Assembly: GCF_017695965.1 (NCBI RefSeq)
Contig: NZ_JAAORM010000002.1
Coordinates: 372,001 to 436,000, forward strand
DNA length: 64,000 nt
From: Prochlorococcus marinus CUG1416
GTDB taxonomy: Bacteria > Cyanobacteriota > Cyanobacteriia > PCC-6307 > Cyanobiaceae
Direction of reading: 5' to 3'
Made by a program: the position numbers and the translations under genes. Positions 60,318 through 64,000 of the stretch are shown here, piece after piece. Positions within the stretch are counted from its first letter, which is position 1. Each line of letters starts with the position of its first letter. Below the pieces are notes generated by a model that ran no database searches, was not told the origin of the DNA, and saw only the letters and a program-made list of their open reading frames with translations.

Positions 60318-60464
60318 ATGGATAAAACTAAAGAACAATTAGAAAAATTAAGAGAAGTAGCTGAAGCATCTTTAACAAAAACTGATGAACTTCAGAAAGT
60401 TCTTGCTCAAATCGAAGCTTTAATGTCTAGAGAAGAATCACAAACATTATCAAAGAAGAAATAA
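60318..60464 (+). CDS. Small coiled-coil protein
   Basis: 48 aa: MDKTKEQLEKLREVAEASLT, then KTDELQKVLAQIEALMSREE. A single long charged helix with heptads, soluble, likely dimeric. It is preceded at about 60280 by a small hairpin with T-run that may end the upstream transcript. Unknown function. Confidence 0.6.
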   Translation: MDKTKEQLEKLREVAEASLTKTDELQKVLAQIEALMSREESQTLSKKK

Positions 60465-60498
60465 TTATTAAAAAATTTTTTAGTTTATGTACTTTTAA

Positions 60499-60609
60499 TT
60501 ACAACTCTGCAATACCGTAGTCGTTATTAATTAAATATACAGAACCCGTTCCTAAGTATTCTGTTAGGTCTCGAGGTCTTACCTTCTTTAAGTAAAAGAC
60601 CTCTTTAAT
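60499..60609 (-). CDS. Protein-like ORF with only an ATT start
   Basis: 36 codons from an ATT at 60609 (IKEVFYLKKVRPRDLTEYLG), ending SVYLINNDYGIAEL. The sequence reads like a real small protein, but no ATG, GTG or TTG exists between the in-frame stop (60619-60621) and the first codons. It also contains a terminator-like hairpin (60573-60605, GAGGTCTT with AAGACCTC). Either a non-canonical start or a decayed gene. Confidence 0.35.
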   Translation of the reverse strand: MKEVFYLKKVRPRDLTEYLGTGSVYLINNDYGIAEL

Positions 60610-60645
60610 TTGTTTATTTTAATTATATTTTTATAGTCAGCTTAT

Positions 60646-60948
60646 TTAGTTGATTAATTTATGAATTTCTTTCTTACAAACATTTACATCGAAAGATTCA
60701 GTTCTTATAATTTCTATTCCTGTTTTTTCAGTAACTTTAACAGTTGCATTGCATTCATCTTGTTTAAGAGACAAATAACTAGGCTTATGATTGTTTAAAT
60801 CTAATTCAATATTTGATTCAGAATCTTTTTTATATTTTTCCATCACCAAGGTAAGTGCCTCTATCTCAACGGAAAAATTTTCATTTGCTTTTGCCTCAAA
60901 TGGAATAATGAGAAATGGAAATAAAATAAAGATTATTAATTTTTTCAT
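60646..60948 (-). CDS. Small exported protein, putative disulfide
   Basis: 100 aa. A signal peptide (KLIIFILFPFLIIPFEAKA) and a mature part of about 80 residues with two cysteines (KQDECNATVKV and FDVNVCKKE), which probably form a disulfide. Likely periplasmic or lumenal. No family recognised. Confidence 0.6.
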   Translation of the reverse strand: MKKLIIFILFPFLIIPFEAKANENFSVEIEALTLVMEKYKKDSESNIELDLNNHKPSYLSLKQDECNATVKVTEKTGIEIIRTESFDVNVCKKEIHKLIN

Positions 60949-61154
60949 TTCTATAAAATGGATTTATTTTTTTTATAACGTGAATCTTCTTCTAAAGAAA
61001 GTGGCATTAGCTGTATTTATTCTAAAATATCTATTTCAGTATTAAAAATAGATTTATTTTTGTAATTTAATTGATAGAAATGTTAAATGAGACTTTTAAG
61101 TATCAATTGGAATATTCTATTGAAAAACTTAATTCACTTTATTGTGATTTTTAT

Positions 61155-61442
61155 TTAAGATCTGCGAATAAGTCTGTTTGCAAAATACTTTATCTTTACT
61201 TTTCCCTCAATTTTTCTTGCAATAGTTTTTTCTTTGACTTTATTTTTATTTAGATTAACTATTTCATCTGAAACATTTTTACCAGTTTCAAAATAACCTT
61301 TAATTTTTTCTAATTCTTCTTTATTTAATCTTTTTGTTGCACCTTTTGCATTGATTCCAAGTTTCTTGCAAGCTAATAATATTCTATTACTTTCTACGTT
61401 AATCTCTTTGGCAATATTAAAAATTGGAGTGTTGATAGACAT
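61155..61442 (-). CDS. Free-standing IF-2 N-terminal (IF2_N) domain protein
   Basis: 95 aa. Residues about 5-52 (FNIAKEINVESNRILLACKK, then LGINAKGATKRLNKEELEKI) match the helical N-terminal domain of translation initiation factor IF-2. This domain usually begins a protein ten times longer. The remaining ~40 residues are Lys-rich. No G domain is present, so it is an orphan domain; it may bind RNA or the ribosome. ATG start. Confidence 0.75.
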   Translation of the reverse strand: MSINTPIFNIAKEINVESNRILLACKKLGINAKGATKRLNKEELEKIKGYFETGKNVSDEIVNLNKNKVKEKTIARKIEGKVKIKYFANRLIRRS

Positions 61443-61539
61443 TATTTTTTTACTGTGGAGTTTATTATTAATAGTATATTTGTAAATTATTAATTTATTG
61501 TATTTTTAACTAATATTAATTTCAAAATGTTTTGTTAGA

Positions 61540-62859
61540 TTAAGCAACTTCATCTTCTAAATTGTTTAAATCATTAAATTTATTTTTCATAGTTGGGTTA
61601 TTTCTAGTTAATTTTTTTACCGTTAAATCTTGAGATTTGCTGTCGGCTGATATGAGGTGTTTTTTTGAAATAATTAAAGCCTCCTTAGTTTTTTGTAAAT
61701 GAGTTATTGATTTATCTATTTCTGAAATTGCATCATTAAATCTATCTTTGGCGAGTGATACATTTTTACCAACTGCACTCTTAAATTGCTCAAGAGTACT
61801 TTCAAAGTTAGTTATGTCGTAGTTCTCGCGTTTCATTAAATCAATTTGTGATTTGTATTTTATAGTTTCCATAGATGCATTTCTTAGTAGAGAAATAATT
61901 GGCAAAAAGAATTGTGGTCTTATGACATACATCTTTGGAAATCTATGAGAAACATCTACTATTCCTGCATTATATAATTCACTATCTGGTTCTAGAAGCG
62001 AGACAAGTACTGCATACTCACAAGATTTTTGTCTTCTGTCTTTATCTAATTCTTTTAAAAAATCTTCGTTCTTCCTTTTATTAAATCCATTTATACTTTC
62101 ATTCTTCATCTCAAACATTATAGAAACGATTTCAATTTTGTTATTATCAAATTCTCTGAATATATAGTCACCTTTGCTTCCAGAAGTTGCATCATTATCC
62201 TTTTCAAAATATGAGTTTTTGAATGCAGTAGCACGATTTAGGTTGAATTGGGTTTCGCAATGGATTTCTAAAGTTTCGCCTACCATCTTTGTAGACAATC
62301 TAGATTTCATTTCTCTAAGCTCCTGAATAGTTAGGTCCCTTTCACTAATTTTGCTTTTAAACTTTTCTTCAATTAATTTTTCATTAATTGAGTGCTCAAG
62401 CCTCATCTTTTCAATAGAATTTGTTAACGATGAGTTTTCTTTTTCTAAATTAATAACAGCTTCATTGACTTTGTTTTTTAAAGATAATTCTGAAATTAAT
62501 GACTGGTTTGTAATCTCATCCTTTAATTTGGTTAATTCATTATTCAGTGAATTAATTTTATTTGTTGCTTGATTCCTTAAATCATTTAGGGCATTTGTTT
62601 TCTTTTCTTCTGCGATATTTAATTGAGATTCAAGAGCTTGTATCTTAGTCTCTTTAATACGGTTTTGCTCTATTAACTGTATTTTTAATTCTCGCTTTAG
62701 AATTTCCAAAGCTTTTTTATTATCTTCTTCGGCTAATTCAAGTCTTTCTTTTATTTGTTTATTAAATTCTTCGTCTTTTATTTGTAGAAGTATTTCTTCA
62801 AAGCTGCTTGGATCAATTCGGAAAGTTTTGCCACATGATGGACATTTAATATCTTTCAT
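61540..62859 (-). CDS. DUF2130 family coiled-coil protein
   Basis: 439 aa. An N-terminal zinc-ribbon-like CPSCGKTFRID, then a long coiled coil (about residues 25-200), then the DUF2130 core GETLEIHCETQFNLN, KGDYIFREFDNNKIEIVSIM, FEMKNES and PKMYVIRPQFFLPII. This family has been compared to restriction-endonuclease-like and RmuC folds, but its function is not known. Probably cytoplasmic, possibly nucleic-acid associated. Single gene. Confidence 0.88.
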   Translation of the reverse strand: MKDIKCPSCGKTFRIDPSSFEEILLQIKDEEFNKQIKERLELAEEDNKKALEILKRELKIQLIEQNRIKETKIQALESQLNIAEEKKTNALNDLRNQATNKINSLNNELTKLKDEITNQSLISELSLKNKVNEAVINLEKENSSLTNSIEKMRLEHSINEKLIEEKFKSKISERDLTIQELREMKSRLSTKMVGETLEIHCETQFNLNRATAFKNSYFEKDNDATSGSKGDYIFREFDNNKIEIVSIMFEMKNESINGFNKRKNEDFLKELDKDRRQKSCEYAVLVSLLEPDSELYNAGIVDVSHRFPKMYVIRPQFFLPIISLLRNASMETIKYKSQIDLMKRENYDITNFESTLEQFKSAVGKNVSLAKDRFNDAISEIDKSITHLQKTKEALIISKKHLISADSKSQDLTVKKLTRNNPTMKNKFNDLNNLEDEVA

Positions 62860-62988
62860 TTTTAATTAAAAAATTAATATTAGAAAGGATTTAATATTCA
62901 ACTAATTTAAATAGAATATTATTCTTGACTAAGAATAAACAATGATTCAATTTTATGCATTAAAAAATAAAAAAATTCTCAAAGTAAG

Positions 62989-63357
62989 TTATATTAATCC
63001 AGATTCTTTAAGAATATTAATTTTATTTGCTAATTCGATATCGGCTGAAGATATTGAGCGATCTAATGTTTTGTGAGAAGAGACTGTGTAGCCACTATCA
63101 TCAACAAATTCATCTTCTGCATTTTTTAAATGTACATTCTCATTTTGGATGCCTTTGTAATTATCCGATTTATATGAATTTGAATTACTAATATTGCTAT
63201 ATCCAAAATTTGCAATTCCTCTAGCACCTAATGCTTCCTCAACTAATATTCCAACAACTTTAGATCTACTTATAGATTCACTTTTAGATATTTCATCAAT
63301 AATTTCAAGCACCCTTTTTCTAGGAAGATATCCTATCCTTTTTACCTTATTTTCCAT
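62989..63357 (-). CDS. Ribbon-helix-helix-like protein
   Basis: 122 aa. The N-terminus KRIGYLPRKRVLEIIDEISK, then SESISRSKVVGILVEEAL, has the strand-helix-helix pattern of MetJ/Arc-type DNA-binding proteins with a conserved Ser-Arg turn between helices. The C-terminal ~70 residues are polar and low in structure. It probably binds DNA as a dimer. It is 130 bp upstream of the DUF2130 gene on the same strand. Confidence 0.65.
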   Translation of the reverse strand: MENKVKRIGYLPRKRVLEIIDEISKSESISRSKVVGILVEEALGARGIANFGYSNISNSNSYKSDNYKGIQNENVHLKNAEDEFVDDSGYTVSSHKTLDRSISSADIELANKINILKESGLI

Positions 63358-63584
63358 TGGATTTTATATATGTCATTATTGTAACACTTCTGTCAAATTT
63401 AATTAGATTTTAATTGAAAGTACTAATTTTAAAATTAAGTAATAAAAGAAAGTATAATTTTTATAGAAGTTTCATAGAAATTTTGTCTTAATTAGTGATT
63501 AGGATAGTTTTATAAGCATCCTTTAATTACTTTTTCTAATTATTTAATAATTTCTAAATCATTTAATTTAAATTCTTAAACCTT

Positions 63585-63788
63585 ATGAAAGATAAACTTT
63601 ATGACAATGCTGACAGCTTTGCAATGTCATTTGACGAGGAATGGAAAAATCTTGATTGCGAGGATTCACGATTAAAGATAGATAAAGTATTTGAACTTTT
63701 ATCTGACCATCCTTTTTTAGTTTCTAATCCAGAAAACGCAAGAAAAATGGCTGAATTTAGAATATTTTCATTAAAGAAGTTTCAATAA
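63585..63788 (+). CDS. Small acidic hypothetical protein
   Basis: 67 aa: MKDKLYDNADSFAMSFDEEW followed by helical segments (DKVFELLSDHPFLVSNPENA). Soluble, no family recognised. ATG start, alone. Confidence 0.55.
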   Translation: MKDKLYDNADSFAMSFDEEWKNLDCEDSRLKIDKVFELLSDHPFLVSNPENARKMAEFRIFSLKKFQ

Positions 63789-63841
63789 TAATTATTATTT
63801 TTTGAAATTACTAATTTAAGTTAACTTTTCAATACTTGGAT

Positions 63842-64000
63842 TTAAATATTTGGTGAATTAAAAAATCCCTTGCTATACAAAAATAATGTTATGCCTATTA
63901 TTGGACCTATTCCAAATATGAAGAGAACTAATTTTGCAGAATTTTTTGTTTGACCTAATTCATTATTTTTTTTATTTGACTTAGTTTTAATTTTTTTAGA
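63842..64000 (-). CDS. C-terminal part of a membrane protein, partial at right edge
   Basis: A minus-strand frame ends at a TAA (63842-63844) and is open to the window edge, 52 codons. A Lys/Asn-rich segment, then one membrane helix (LVLFIFGIGPIIGITLFLY) and a short tail (SKGFFNSPNI). The start lies outside. Unknown function. Confidence 0.5.
   Translation of the reverse strand, partial: SKKIKTKSNKKNNELGQTKNSAKLVLFIFGIGPIIGITLFLYSKGFFNSPNI

Noticed and set aside
61071-61253. Plus-strand ORF of 60 codons
   Set aside because: Its second half overlaps the 3' end of the IF2_N-like gene on the other strand and is a mirror of Lys codons; no ribosome site.

Overview
The window is a stretch of a very AT-rich, compact cyanobacterial chromosome. 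It most likely comes from a high-light-adapted Prochlorococcus. I infer this from the gene set (class II B12-dependent ribonucleotide reductase, Tic20, CPP1-like, DUF3531, Psb32/TPM-type and Hli proteins, phosphonate-type and Pst phosphate transporters, a 6S RNA directly after purK), from the low GC content seen by eye, from very short intergenic gaps, and from many small genes specific to marine picocyanobacteria. No strain or database match is claimed.

Layout. 1-6.6 kb: ordinary accessory and core genes (GMC oxidoreductase, pentapeptide repeat protein, glyoxalase I, Tic20, pseudouridine synthase RluF). 6.8-16.3 kb: a genomic island attached to a tRNA-Ser(UGA) gene. The intact tRNA is at 16034-16120. 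A displaced 3' half lies at 6783-6838, a duplicated 5' half at 16248-16288, and a more decayed 3'-half-like relic at 5745-5782. The cargo is a methyltransferase-like protein, a DedA/VTT-like membrane protein, and a complete-looking type I secretion unit: a parvulin PPIase, an ABC exporter with a cNMP-binding-like domain and an inactive C39-like domain, an HlyD adaptor, and an RTX serralysin-type zinc metalloprotease. No integrase is visible.

16.4-41.8 kb: mostly core genome. It holds nrdJ, prfC, hslO, rsmE, phnDCE, aspC, a family 4 UDG that has lost three of four Fe-S cysteines, ispG, a C-terminal processing protease, nadA, a metallophosphatase with a non-canonical start, a TPM protein, an NDUFAF7-like methyltransferase, aroB, purK and 6S RNA.

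41.8-54.2 kb: a hypervariable region of more than 35 very small genes, many under 60 codons and arranged in translationally coupled chains. It includes two paralogous DUF1651 genes that share a promoter and leader, a stand-alone NAD+-ligase adenylation domain, an Hli protein, a clear pseudogene, and a cluster of DnaA-box-like sequences. The observation I find most novel lies here. Each DUF1651 paralog carries, in the +1 frame near its 5' end, an overlapping 26-codon ORF with its own Shine-Dalgarno sequence. In the best conserved codons, the differences between the copies are silent in the small frame but change the amino acid in the DUF1651 frame.

54.2-60 kb: a potassium-channel-like protein, a cytochrome c, an LptA/OstA-like protein and the pstSCAB phosphate uptake operon. 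60-64 kb: small and accessory genes, including a free-standing IF-2 N-terminal domain, a DUF2130 protein and a ribbon-helix-helix-like protein. A partial gene runs off each edge of the window.
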